DNA of 64,000 bases, taken from NCBI RefSeq assembly GCF_017884005.1, contig NZ_QFAY01000014.1:1-64000 (forward strand). Direction: 5' to 3'. Both the position numbers and the translations under genes were made by a program. Source of the DNA: Streptococcus panodentis. Its GTDB lineage: Bacteria; Bacillota; Bacilli; Lactobacillales; Streptococcaceae. Every line of letters starts with the position of its first letter. The stretch's first letter is position 1. Below, piece after piece: positions 55,761 to 63,981 of the stretch. Below the pieces are notes generated by a model that saw nothing but the letters and a program-made list of their open reading frames with translations, made no database searches and had not been told where the DNA came from.

Positions 55761-55807
55761 AAAACTCCCTGTATCACCGTTTTTTGGCGGTTGATACAGG
55801 GAGTTTA
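55761..55807. terminator. Bidirectional terminator
   Basis: AAAACTCCCTGTATCA..CCG and CGG..TGATACAGGGAGTTTA make a stem of about 18 bp between convergent genes. Confidence 0.9.
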
Positions 55808-55856
55808 TTTCATATAAATTTTCGGATAGTTCTAGAAATGTCCCAAGAATGCTTTA

Positions 55857-57296
55857 TTACCTCCTTGACCAGGTTCTTGGCAGAAAGAGCAGGAGGATGG
55901 GGTAGATTTCCAGCCGGCCGGCAATCATAGCCAACGACAGCAGCAGTTTGGAAAAAGGGCTGAAAATGGAGAAGGTATCCGTCGTTCCAATCATGGGACC
56001 AATATTATTAAAGCAAGACAGAACGCCGCTGGTTACGGTCATAAGATTGTTATGATCCAGACTGACAAAGAAAATCAGCCCAGCCACAATCAGGACATAG
56101 ACAGCCAGATATTTGAGGACCTTGTGCTGGGTATCCTTGTCCAGCACTGCCCCATTGACATGCATGGTCAGGACCCGATTGGGTGACAGGGTAGAGAGGA
56201 TTTGATTCTTAGCGATACGGGCCGTAATCAGACAGCGAATCACCTTAAAACCTCCGGCGGTTGAGCCGGCCGATCCCCCGATACACATGAGCAGGAGCAG
56301 AATGACCTGAGAAAAGAGCGGCCATTTGACCGTATTGCCGTAGCCAAAGCCAGTGGTTGTAATGATATTGGACACCTGAAAGAAAGAGATTTCCAGACTC
56401 TTGGCGAAGCCCTGGTAGAGATGAAAGACATTGAAAGCAATCAAAGCTGTGGAAACAAAGACAATCCACAGATAGCCTCGCAGTTCTTCATCGCCGAAGC
56501 AGGCCTTAAACTTGCGAATCAGCAGGTAGTAGTAGAGGTTGAAGTTGACCCCAAAAGCCAGCACGCCGAAGCTGACCAGATAGGTAATGAGCGAGCTGTT
56601 GTAGTGGGCAATGCCGTCATTGTAGACGGTGAAACCTCCGGTGCCGGCTGTTCCCATGGCAATAACCAGACTGTCAAAGAGCGGCATGCCGGCCAGAAAA
56701 TAGAGCAGGGCAAAAAAGGCAAAGAGAGCCAGATAGATGATGTAGAGGATCTGAGCTGTATTTTTTAATTTGGACACAACTTTGCCAAAGACCGGGCCCG
56801 GAACCTCGGCTTTCATGACCTCTAAGTGGCTGTTCTTGGCATTGTCCATAATGGCCAGAGCAAAGACCAGCACTCCCATACCGCCAATCAGGTGGGTAAA
56901 GCTGCGCCAAAAGAGCAGGGAGTGGGAGAGGACGCTGACGTCGTCAAGAATGGTCGCCCCAGTCGTGGTAAAGCCCGAGCTCACCTCAAAGAAAGCATCG
57001 ATAATGCTGGGGATCTGACCGGAAAAGACAAAGGGCAGGGCTCCAAAGAAGGACCAGAGAATCCAGCAAAGGGCTACAATCAGAATCCCCTCCTTGGCAT
57101 AGATGTGGACGTCTTTGGGTTTAAAGAGGGAGCCCAGGCCGCCCAAGACCAGAAGAATGGCCATGGTGGCTCCGATAGAGAGATAGACGTTGAGCGGCTC
57201 CTGATAAATCAGAGCCACTATCAGGGGAATGATCAGAAGACCGGCCTCAATCAGCAGCAGCTTGGACAGCAGGTAGCGAATCATTGATTTATTCAT
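55857..57296 (-). CDS. trkH: Potassium uptake channel TrkH (KtrB family)
   Basis: A 479-residue ion-channel subunit with four pore repeats: SSGFTTTGATI, GTAGTGGFTVY, ITTTGFGYGN and a last SCFNNIGPMIG region carry the selectivity glycines. It starts at ATG 57296, with GAGG in the end of trkA; TTG 57311 is unlikely. It works with the cytoplasmic gating protein encoded just upstream, which it follows by 4 bases. Confidence 0.92.
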   Translation of the reverse strand: MNKSMIRYLLSKLLLIEAGLLIIPLIVALIYQEPLNVYLSIGATMAILLVLGGLGSLFKPKDVHIYAKEGILIVALCWILWSFFGALPFVFSGQIPSIIDAFFEVSSGFTTTGATILDDVSVLSHSLLFWRSFTHLIGGMGVLVFALAIMDNAKNSHLEVMKAEVPGPVFGKVVSKLKNTAQILYIIYLALFAFFALLYFLAGMPLFDSLVIAMGTAGTGGFTVYNDGIAHYNSSLITYLVSFGVLAFGVNFNLYYYLLIRKFKACFGDEELRGYLWIVFVSTALIAFNVFHLYQGFAKSLEISFFQVSNIITTTGFGYGNTVKWPLFSQVILLLLMCIGGSAGSTAGGFKVIRCLITARIAKNQILSTLSPNRVLTMHVNGAVLDKDTQHKVLKYLAVYVLIVAGLIFFVSLDHNNLMTVTSGVLSCFNNIGPMIGTTDTFSIFSPFSKLLLSLAMIAGRLEIYPILLLFLPRTWSRR

Positions 57297-57300
57297 GGGG

Positions 57301-58650
57301 CTACCTCGCAATCAAGTCGTAAATCTCAGTGATATTCTGCAGCAGGGTGGTCACGACAATCTGGTCTCCCGCCTGCAGGACATCCTCTCCGGTTGGAAAA
57401 ATAGCCCTGCCTTGCCGGAGAATGGCTGCAATCAGCACATCTTTTTTGAACTGAAGCTGAGACAGGGGTTTGCCGGTCATTTTGTTTCCCTCGGTAATCT
57501 GGAACTGCAGGGTCTCAATCTGACCATTGGCCACATGGTGCAGGGCCTCCAGACTGGAGAACTGAGCATTGTAGCGGCCGCGGACAAAGTGCATAATGGT
57601 ATCCACAGCGATACCTTTCGGTGTCACAATGCTGGCAAAATCCTGATTGTCAATAATGTCCAAGAGGCTGGTCCGGTTGACCTTGGTGATATTCTTCTGC
57701 ACTCCCAGATTATTGAGAAACATGGACGTAATGATATTTTCCTCATCGACCCCAGTCAGAGTCGCGACTGCATCATAGTTGACCGCGCTCTCCTCTAAGA
57801 GAATATCCTTGGCTGTGCCGTCTCCGTGCACCACATAGAGATCAGGAAATTCCTGACTGAAAAACTCTGCCCGCTCACGCTTGACCTCCACCACCTTGAG
57901 ATCGATTTTGCTGTTTTTGAGGATATTGAGCAGGTAGTAGGCGATTTTGCCGGCTCCGATAATCATCAGGCTCTTGATGACCCGCGGCCGTACCTGATTG
58001 TGAAAGAGGACCACTTCCAAACGGTTGCCGGTGACAAAGATTTTATCATTGGCCTCTAGGATGAAGCTGCCGCTGGGAATCTGCAGTCTGCCTGCCCGCT
58101 CAATAGCGCAGACAATGATATTGCCGAAGCGCTTTCTGAACTGGGAAATATTCATTTGGCAGAGATTGCTGTCGCTCTTAATCTTAAACTCCATCAGAGC
58201 TACGCGTCCGTTGGCAAAATGCTCCACCGAAAGAGCATTGGGGAAGTCAATGATATTGGCAATATAGCGAGCGGCCAATAGCTCGGGATTGACCACCAGC
58301 GAGAAGCCCAGAATGTTCTTCTCCTTGAAGTAAGAATTGGAATATTCGGGATTGCGCACGCGGACGATGGTCTCCTTAGCGCCCATCCGCTTGGCCAGAA
58401 CTGCCGAGACCATATTGACCTCATCGTGCTCCGTCATAGAGATAAAGATATCGCAGTGCTCTACATCAGCCTGCTCCAAGACCTTGAAATTGGCTCCATT
58501 TCCGGCAATACCGATAATGTCATAACGCTTGGTAATATGGTTGAGGACAGACTCATCCTGCTCAATCAGGACCACATCATGATTTTCAGCCACCAAGGAG
58601 CGGCAGAGAGCGGTTCCGACCTTGCCGCCGCCAACAACGATAATTTTCAT
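57301..58650 (-). CDS. trkA: Potassium uptake regulator TrkA, two RCK domains
   Basis: A 449-residue peripheral protein: two Rossmann RCK_N domains (IIVVGGGKVGTALCRSL at the start and SLMIIGAGKIAYYLLNIL near 230), each followed by an RCK_C domain. It gates TrkH in response to nucleotides; RCK_C domains of such proteins can bind cyclic di-AMP in streptococci, which is inferred here. Transcribed leftward from the AT-rich gap at 58651. Confidence 0.93.
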   Translation of the reverse strand: MKIIVVGGGKVGTALCRSLVAENHDVVLIEQDESVLNHITKRYDIIGIAGNGANFKVLEQADVEHCDIFISMTEHDEVNMVSAVLAKRMGAKETIVRVRNPEYSNSYFKEKNILGFSLVVNPELLAARYIANIIDFPNALSVEHFANGRVALMEFKIKSDSNLCQMNISQFRKRFGNIIVCAIERAGRLQIPSGSFILEANDKIFVTGNRLEVVLFHNQVRPRVIKSLMIIGAGKIAYYLLNILKNSKIDLKVVEVKRERAEFFSQEFPDLYVVHGDGTAKDILLEESAVNYDAVATLTGVDEENIITSMFLNNLGVQKNITKVNRTSLLDIIDNQDFASIVTPKGIAVDTIMHFVRGRYNAQFSSLEALHHVANGQIETLQFQITEGNKMTGKPLSQLQFKKDVLIAAILRQGRAIFPTGEDVLQAGDQIVVTTLLQNITEIYDLIAR

Positions 58651-58910
58651 AAGATTCCTCCAAAGTATGTAACTATCATACTCCTTTTTTGCCTAAATTT
58701 CATCTATTTTTAAAAATTTTGGCGGAGAAATGCAAAGGATTAAAGCGGAAATCAGACCGGTTTGGCAATGAAGGCGGCATTCCGTCTCAGATTTTCCGAA
58801 CGGTCCAGAACTTTCCTTTTCTTTTTTTCATAATCGTGATAATTTTTCATCAAACTGACATGATTTTGCGAAAAAAATTTAAAAAAAGACCATTTTTTAA
58901 GCTTTTTCTG

Positions 58911-58938
58911 TTGACTTGTAGGCGGAAAGTGTTATACT
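58911..58938 (+). promoter_or_regulatory. Promoter of the small RNA candidate
   Basis: TTGACT (58911-58916), 16 bp, TATACT (58933-58938). The rest of 58651-58910 is AT-rich with no gene recognised and must hold the trkA promoter on the other strand. Confidence 0.75.
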
Positions 58939-58944
58939 AAATAA

Positions 58945-59047
58945 GTACCTTCATTGGTTTACCTCAAACCTGTTGTGATGTAAGTTAATGAAGCTTTAAC
59001 CACGCTGTTTGCTGAGCTTGACTCCGGGCAGTGTGGCTATTTTTTTA
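58945..59047 (+). ncRNA. Small RNA or terminated leader upstream of trmL
   Basis: A transcript from near 58945 could form CTTCATT..AATGAAG enclosing GGTTT..AAACC, then a strong terminator, CCACGCTG (59000-59007) with CAGTGTGG (59029-59036), followed by seven T. About 100 nt long with both a near-consensus promoter and a terminator, it is either an independent sRNA or an attenuator for trmL, whose start is 34 bp beyond. No known class was recognised. Confidence 0.65.
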
Positions 59048-59080
59048 TCTCAAGGAAATACTAGGAAAAGCATTCTCATT

Positions 59081-59587
59081 ATGACAAACCATATCGTTCT
59101 TTTTGAGCCTCAGATTCCGCAGAACACCGGCAATATTGCCCGCACCTGTGCTGCGACCAACTCGCCGCTCCACATTATCAAGCCCATGGGCTTTCCCATT
59201 GACGACCGCAAGATGAAGCGGGCGGGGCTGGATTATTGGGATAAGCTGGACATTACCTACTATGAGAGTCTGGACGACTTCATGGCTCAAATGACCGGTC
59301 GGCTCTATCTGATTTCTAAGTTTGCCCCTAAGGTCTATGCGGAAACGGACTTTGCGGCGGAAGGGAGCCATTATTTTATGTTTGGCCGAGAGGACAAGGG
59401 ACTGCCTGAGGACTTTATGCGCCGGCATCCGGAAAAAGCCCTGCGCATTCCCATGAATGACCAGCATGTCCGCAGCCTCAATGTCTCTAACGCTGTCTGC
59501 ATGATCGTCTACGAGGCCCTGCGCCAGCAGAACTTTGCCGGTCTGGACTTGGTGCATGAGTATGAAGCGGATAAGCTGAAGGGGTAA
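59081..59587 (+). CDS. trmL: tRNA (cytidine/uridine-34-2'-O)-methyltransferase TrmL
   Basis: A 168-residue minimal SPOUT enzyme modifying the wobble base of tRNA-Leu. [33 protein letters not shown] and [27 protein letters not shown] are the three motifs of the family. It starts at ATG 59081; the ribosome site AGGA (59063-59066) is rather far upstream. Preceded by the small RNA and its terminator. Confidence 0.92.
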   Translation: MTNHIVLFEPQIPQNTGNIARTCAATNSPLHIIKPMGFPIDDRKMKRAGLDYWDKLDITYYESLDDFMAQMTGRLYLISKFAPKVYAETDFAAEGSHYFMFGREDKGLPEDFMRRHPEKALRIPMNDQHVRSLNVSNAVCMIVYEALRQQNFAGLDLVHEYEADKLKG

Positions 59588-59694
59588 TAGACTTGTTCGG
59601 AGGTTAATGATTACTCTTCCTTTTCGTTGAAACAATTTTAATTACATCAAACAAATTGCTTGCTCCGGCAGGCCTTTTTTGGTATCATAAAAGA

Positions 59695-59923
59695 GTCTTC
59701 AGGGCAGGGTGAGATTCCCGACCGGCGGTGAATTTTAGTCGTTGGCCATCTTTTGCTTTTATACTGCGTTGCCGCTTCTGACCTAGCTCCAGCTATGCTT
59801 GCGCAGCCTCGCCTAATCTAAAAGCAAAATCTTGGCCAACTCGGAATGCTAGAACAAGTCCGCGAGCGCAAGCTGATGTGGTGAGATTCCACAACCGACA
59901 GTATAGTCTGGATGGGAGAAGAC
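59695..59923 (+). ncRNA. FMN riboswitch (RFN element) with enlarged variable arm
   Basis: AGGGCAGGGTGAGATTCCC and ACCGGCGGTGAAT open the conserved core. GTCCGCGAGCGCAAGCTGAT, GGTGAGATTCCAC, CCGACAGTATAGTC and GGATGGGAGAAGA complete it, with P1 formed by GTCTTC and GAAGAC. The core is canonical, but about 100 extra bases (59741-59840) form a long hairpin in the variable arm. It controls ribU, about 140 bp downstream. Confidence 0.93.
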
Positions 59924-60060
59924 AGAGAGGCAGTCAAGTAATCTTGCCGTTTAATCTTTATTTAAGGCCAGCGCCTTATACTAAATAACTGTTAGCTGAC
60001 AAGCTTTCTTTTGATGACCTTTCCGGCTTCTCTAATTTTTATAAATTGGAGGAACCTGTT

Positions 60061-60618
60061 ATGACAAATACCCGTAAAATGGCGACTGTTGCAGTTTTGG
60101 CGGCACTTGCCTTTGTACTGATGCTCTTTCAAATCTCTGTCGGGATTGATTTCTTTAAGCTGGATTTTTCCATAATACCGATTTTGCTGGCTTTGGTCAT
60201 GCTGGATTTGAAAAGCTCGCTGGCGGTCTTGCTGCTGCGCTCTGTTTTAAAGCTGGCTTTAAATGGACGCGGTGCGGAAACCCTGATTGGCCTGCCTATG
60301 AATATGACAGCCGTCTTGGTCTTTCTGCTTGCCTTTGCGCTTATCTGGAAGAGGGACAAGACTCTGAACCGGTACTTACTGGCTTCGGTTTTGGGCACCT
60401 TGGCTCTGACAGCCGCTATGTTTTTGATGAATTATTTCTATGCAGTGCCGCTGTATGCACGCTTTGCCAACTTTGACATCAATCAGATGGTCGGTATGTC
60501 CAAATACCTCTTTAGTATGGTCATCCCCTTTAACCTATTAGAAGGAGCAATCTGGGCTCTCGTCTTTTGGCTGATTTACACGCTCTTGCAGCCCGTTCTA
60601 AAACGCTATGAAAAATAA
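60061..60618 (+). CDS. ribU: Riboflavin ECF transporter S component RibU
   Basis: A 185-residue membrane protein with about five to six segments that captures riboflavin for the energy-coupling-factor transporter. Family features: TRKMATVAVLAALAFVLML with the AxxxA motif that contacts EcfT, and GLPMNMTAV. ATG 60061 follows GGAGG. FMN made from imported riboflavin shuts the gene off through the riboswitch upstream. It overlaps the PAP2 gene by 11 bases. Confidence 0.92.
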   Translation: MTNTRKMATVAVLAALAFVLMLFQISVGIDFFKLDFSIIPILLALVMLDLKSSLAVLLLRSVLKLALNGRGAETLIGLPMNMTAVLVFLLAFALIWKRDKTLNRYLLASVLGTLALTAAMFLMNYFYAVPLYARFANFDINQMVGMSKYLFSMVIPFNLLEGAIWALVFWLIYTLLQPVLKRYEK

Positions 60619-61258
60619 ACAATCTTATCTGACAAAGGGCTCTTTCGCCCTTTTACTTTTCGTCATTCTTGGCTATATAGTCAAGTTTTATCCTGAGCAG
60701 CTGACCGGCTTTGACAGCTCCATTCAGACGGCTGTGCGGGGGGATTTGCCTGCTGGCCTGACAGCTTTTTTCAAAATTGTGACCAGTACCATTGATCCTA
60801 TCGGCATCATTATCTGGGTCTCTGCTGTCTTTCTCTTTTTCCTTTATAAAAAGTGGAAAGCAGAGGCCGCCTTGCTGGCTGGAAATCTAGTTCTGCATGG
60901 AATCTTGATCAAGCTGATTAAGCTGGTCTACCAACGGCCGCGGCCGGCCATTGAGCATCTGGTTACAGAGGGGGGCTATTCCTTCCCCAGCGGCCACACC
61001 ATGGCAGTGACTCTGGTTGCCGGAAGCCTGATAATCATTGCTGCTCAGCGGATTCAGCAGCAAACAATCAAGCGCCTGGTGCAAGGAGGCTTGCTGCTTT
61101 ATATTCTTACCATTGCCCTGTCTAGGGTCTATCTGGGCGTTCACTATCCGACAGATGTCATTGCCAGTATGCTGCTGGGCTTGGCCATTCTCAATATTGA
61201 ATTTCCCTTTTATGACCAGCTGCGCTTTCAATGGCGCTTTAAGAGTAAGCAGAAATGA
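60608..61258 (+). CDS. PAP2-family membrane phosphatase
   Basis: A 216-residue membrane phosphatase with the tripartite PAP2 site: KLVYQRPRP, PSGHTMAV and SRVYLGVHYPTDV. Likely substrates are undecaprenyl pyrophosphate or phosphatidylglycerol phosphate. It starts within the ribU end and is probably co-transcribed, also under the riboswitch. A GGCCGG..CCGGCC hairpin follows at 61266-61285. Confidence 0.9.
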   Translation: MKNKQSYLTKGSFALLLFVILGYIVKFYPEQLTGFDSSIQTAVRGDLPAGLTAFFKIVTSTIDPIGIIIWVSAVFLFFLYKKWKAEAALLAGNLVLHGILIKLIKLVYQRPRPAIEHLVTEGGYSFPSGHTMAVTLVAGSLIIIAAQRIQQQTIKRLVQGGLLLYILTIALSRVYLGVHYPTDVIASMLLGLAILNIEFPFYDQLRFQWRFKSKQK

Positions 61259-61312
61259 GAAATAAGGCCGGGCTTCCGGCCTTTCTGATATGCTTTTGCG
61301 GAAAGGAGTGAC

Positions 61313-61621
61313 ATGACTGTTTTGAATCAAGCCCTGGCCCAGCAGGTCCTGGATCTGGTGGACAGGATTCCCAGAGGGCGCGTGGCTTCCTACGGACAGA
61401 TTGCCCGCTTGGTCGGACGTCCCCGAAATGCCCGTCTGGTGGCAAAAATCATCAGTCAGGCGGAGCGCTACGGCGGCCATCATCCCTGCCACCGGGTAGT
61501 CAATGCAGCCGGCCGGCTGGCTCCGGTCTGGCCGGATCAGGAGGCCCTGCTCTGGGCTGAAGGGGTTGATTGCAAAAAGCCGGGAGTTGTTGATATGAAG
61601 CTCTACCAATGGGAAAAATGA
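61313..61621 (+). CDS. Single-domain MGMT-like (alkyltransferase) protein
   Basis: A 102-residue protein equal to only the DNA-binding and active-site domain of O6-alkylguanine transferases: VDRIPRGRVASYGQIARLVGRP and the HPCHRVV box with reactive Cys. Alkyltransferase-like proteins of this size usually have Trp in place of Cys; here the Cys is kept, so transfer activity is possible. AAAGGAG precedes ATG 61313. Confidence 0.88.
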   Translation: MTVLNQALAQQVLDLVDRIPRGRVASYGQIARLVGRPRNARLVAKIISQAERYGGHHPCHRVVNAAGRLAPVWPDQEALLWAEGVDCKKPGVVDMKLYQWEK

Positions 61622-61660
61622 AGAGGATGCCCTACTCTCTTTTTTATTTGGCTGAATTGT

Positions 61661-61676
61661 GGTAGAATATTCTCTA
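61661..61676 (+). promoter_or_regulatory. Extended -10 promoter predicting leaderless ytqA mRNA
   Basis: TGGTAGAAT is an extended -10 (TAGAAT 61663-61668). The start would fall at or one base before ATG 61676. No Shine-Dalgarno is present. Confidence 0.4.
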
Positions 61677-62602
61677 TGAAATCGTACAATACGCTCAATG
61701 ATTATTATCGGAAGTTGTTTGGGGAGAAGACCTTCAAGGTTCCTATTGACGCGGGCTTTGACTGTCCCAACCGGGACGGGACGGTAGCGCACGGCGGCTG
61801 TACTTTTTGCACGGTGTCGGGCTCAGGCGACGCCATTGTGGCCCCAGATGCACCCATTCGGGAGCAGTTTTACCATGAGATTGACTTCATGCACCGCAAG
61901 TGGCCGGAGGTCCGGAAGTATCTGGTCTATTTCCAGAATTTCACCAATACCCATGAAAAAGTGGAAGTTATCCGGGAGCGCTATGAGCAGGCCATCAATG
62001 AGCCTGGTGTCGTCGGCATCAATATCGGGACCCGGCCGGACTGTCTGCCCGATGAGACCTTGGCCTATCTGGCGGAGCTGTCCGAGCGCATGCATGTGAC
62101 CCTAGAGCTGGGGCTGCAGACGACCTATGAAGCAACTTCGGATCTGATCAACCGCGCCCACTCCTATGAACTCTATGTGGAGACGGTCCAGCGGATCCGC
62201 AGGCAGGTTCCCAAGGCAGAAATCGTGTCGCACCTGATTAACGGCCTGCCGGGCGAGACCCATGAGATGATGCTGGAAAATGTCCGCCGCTGTGTCACGG
62301 ACAATGACATTCAGGGCATCAAGCTCCACCTGCTGCATCTCATGACCAATACCCGCATGCAGCGGGACTATCACGAGGGGCGGCTGCAGCTGCTCAGTCA
62401 GGAGGAGTATGTCTCTATCGTCTGCGATCAGCTGGAGATTATCCCTGAGCACATCGTCATCCACCGAATTACCGGCGATGCCCCGCGGGATATGCTGATA
62501 GGCCCTATGTGGAGCCTCAATAAATGGGAAGTCCTCAATGCCATTGAGGCGGAAATGCGCCGCCGCGGCAGCAGACAGGGCTGTAAGGTAGAAGGAGGAT
62601 AA
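61676..62602 (+). CDS. ytqA: Radical SAM protein, YtqA family
   Basis: A 308-residue radical SAM enzyme (TIGR01212 type). The cluster ligands sit in FDCPNRDGTVAHGGCTFC, the wide CxnCxxC spacing of this family. A SAM-binding GINIGTRPD and the C-terminal VIHRITGDAPR are further marks. In Bacillus it is paired with ytqB; here the two are separated by the interrupted gene. Substrate unknown, RNA modification suspected. Confidence 0.9.
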   Translation: MKSYNTLNDYYRKLFGEKTFKVPIDAGFDCPNRDGTVAHGGCTFCTVSGSGDAIVAPDAPIREQFYHEIDFMHRKWPEVRKYLVYFQNFTNTHEKVEVIRERYEQAINEPGVVGINIGTRPDCLPDETLAYLAELSERMHVTLELGLQTTYEATSDLINRAHSYELYVETVQRIRRQVPKAEIVSHLINGLPGETHEMMLENVRRCVTDNDIQGIKLHLLHLMTNTRMQRDYHEGRLQLLSQEEYVSIVCDQLEIIPEHIVIHRITGDAPRDMLIGPMWSLNKWEVLNAIEAEMRRRGSRQGCKVEGG

Positions 62603-62603
62603 A

Positions 62604-63418
62604 ATGGGACAAGTTGTTTATCATTATTTAAGCGGCACACAAGAATTGGCTTCTTATTTATAGTCTTTTAGTTTGCTTTTAGTACGAGGCAGCGAGCCGC
62701 AGACAGTACTGGCGTACGGCAAGGCGAGCTAACAAAGTAATAAAAGATAAACTAAATGACGATATCTAAGAATCGGCTGGACTTACCATCAGTATTAATA
62801 GATTTAACAATAGAGGAAAGATCTGATGACTGTTGTCAAATTCAATTTAATACCAGAAATGCTGAATACCCAAAGGCTTTAATGCAAGAAGTAATGTTAA
62901 AATTTCCGAATACAACTTGGTATGCAATGGAAGAAAACCGTATTTTGCAAGCAAAGTTTTTCCTTAAAGATGGAAAAGTAGGTTATTCTGAACGATCTGT
63001 AACTGAGATGGTTGGAGATTGTGTACTTTCCTTTCAGATTGAGCAAGCCGAAACAAGACGTCCGCAAGCAATTTACTTTCTATTTGCAGATGGTAGGATT
63101 CTTTTTGAGGATTTTTTGAACAATTGCTATGAAGAGAAACGAATGGATAGGAACGAAAAGAAAGGATTTTTTAATCAACTTGATAGGCTGTGTCAAAGCG
63201 TAGTGCCCGAAGATATAGGTGGAATAGCAGTAGATAACTTTATGAAGAATGGCAATAAATTTTATGCTTTCATTGTACACAAACAATATCGTTTTGTGAT
63301 TGAAAATCCCTATTATAGTGATGAACCAATAGACGAAATGATGATAAAGCCATTTTCATTTTTTCATAACTATCTTAAGTCACTCTTAGACCGTAAACAG
63401 ATAAGGAATTATTTATGA
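62604..63418 (+). pseudogene. Unknown gene interrupted by a 102-bp MITE
   Basis: ATG 62604 has a strong site (GAAGGAGG) and gives 19 residues ending SYL at 62660. There the MITE R2 begins and supplies the TAG stop. Beyond it the frame continues SKNRLDLPSVLID to 63418. Removing the element and one TA copy restores a single 236-residue frame. What remains is a 220-residue frame from ATG 62756, whose first three codons lie in the MITE and its TA copy. The protein has no signal or membrane segment and no family I recognise (KFPNTTWYAMEENRILQAKF, AIYFLFADGRILFEDF). It is AT-rich against both neighbours, so it was probably acquired. Confidence 0.8.
62661..62762 (+). mobile_element. MITE R2, 102 bp, with TA target duplication
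   Basis: From TAGTCTTTTAGTTTGCTTTT to AACTAAATGACGA. The ends are inverted repeats of about 22 bp (right end reversed: TCGTCATTTAGTTTATCTTT). TA lies on both sides (62659-62660, 62763-62764). It carries ATG 62756, which is in frame with the gene it interrupts. Size, TA target and absence of coding capacity resemble RUP elements mobilised by IS630-type transposases in pneumococcus. Confidence 0.88.
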
Positions 63419-63981
63419 TCAAACGCCCCATTCACCTTTCCCATGATTTTTTGGCGGAGGTTTTAGATGGCCAGAGCGTGGCCGTGGATGCGACCATGGG
63501 CAATGGGCATGATACCCTCTTTCTGGCCCGGCTGGCCAAGCAGGTCTATGCCTTTGATATTCAGGAGCAGGCGCTGACCAAGACCCGCCAGCGGCTGAAG
63601 GAGGCGGGTCTGGACAATGTCCGCCTGATATTGGCCGGCCATGAAGAGCTGAGCCGCTATGTGCCTCGCTTTAAGGCCGCGATTTTTAATCTGGGCTACC
63701 TGCCCTCGGCTGACAAGTCAGTCATCACCCAGCCTCAGACGACTTTACAGGCACTGGATCAGGTCTGTCAGGGACTGGAAGTTGGGGGACGTGCGGCGGT
63801 CATGATTTACCAGGGCCACGCAGGAGGGGATAGGGAGCGCGATGCGGTGCTGGATTTTGTCCGGCAGTTACCCCAGCAGGCTTTTACTGTCATGCTTTAC
63901 AAAACCCTCAATCAAATCAATCATCCGCCTTTTTTGGTCATGATTGAAAAACTAAAGGAAGAAAAAGATCAAAATGGATAA
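63415..63981 (+). CDS. ytqB: Class I SAM methyltransferase, YtqB family
   Basis: A 188-residue rRNA-methyltransferase-like protein (MraW_2 family): SAM motif I VDATMGNGHDTLFLA, then FDIQEQAL and IFNLGYLPSADKSV. It overlaps the interrupted gene by four bases and YtqA lies beyond that. The target is likely a tRNA or rRNA base; not provable here. Base composition returns to the chromosomal mean. Confidence 0.9.
   Translation: MIKRPIHLSHDFLAEVLDGQSVAVDATMGNGHDTLFLARLAKQVYAFDIQEQALTKTRQRLKEAGLDNVRLILAGHEELSRYVPRFKAAIFNLGYLPSADKSVITQPQTTLQALDQVCQGLEVGGRAAVMIYQGHAGGDRERDAVLDFVRQLPQQAFTVMLYKTLNQINHPPFLVMIEKLKEEKDQNG

Noticed and set aside
56421..57287. Plus-strand frames opposite trkH
   Set aside because: Antisense of a conserved channel protein; charged products of no known family and no start signals.
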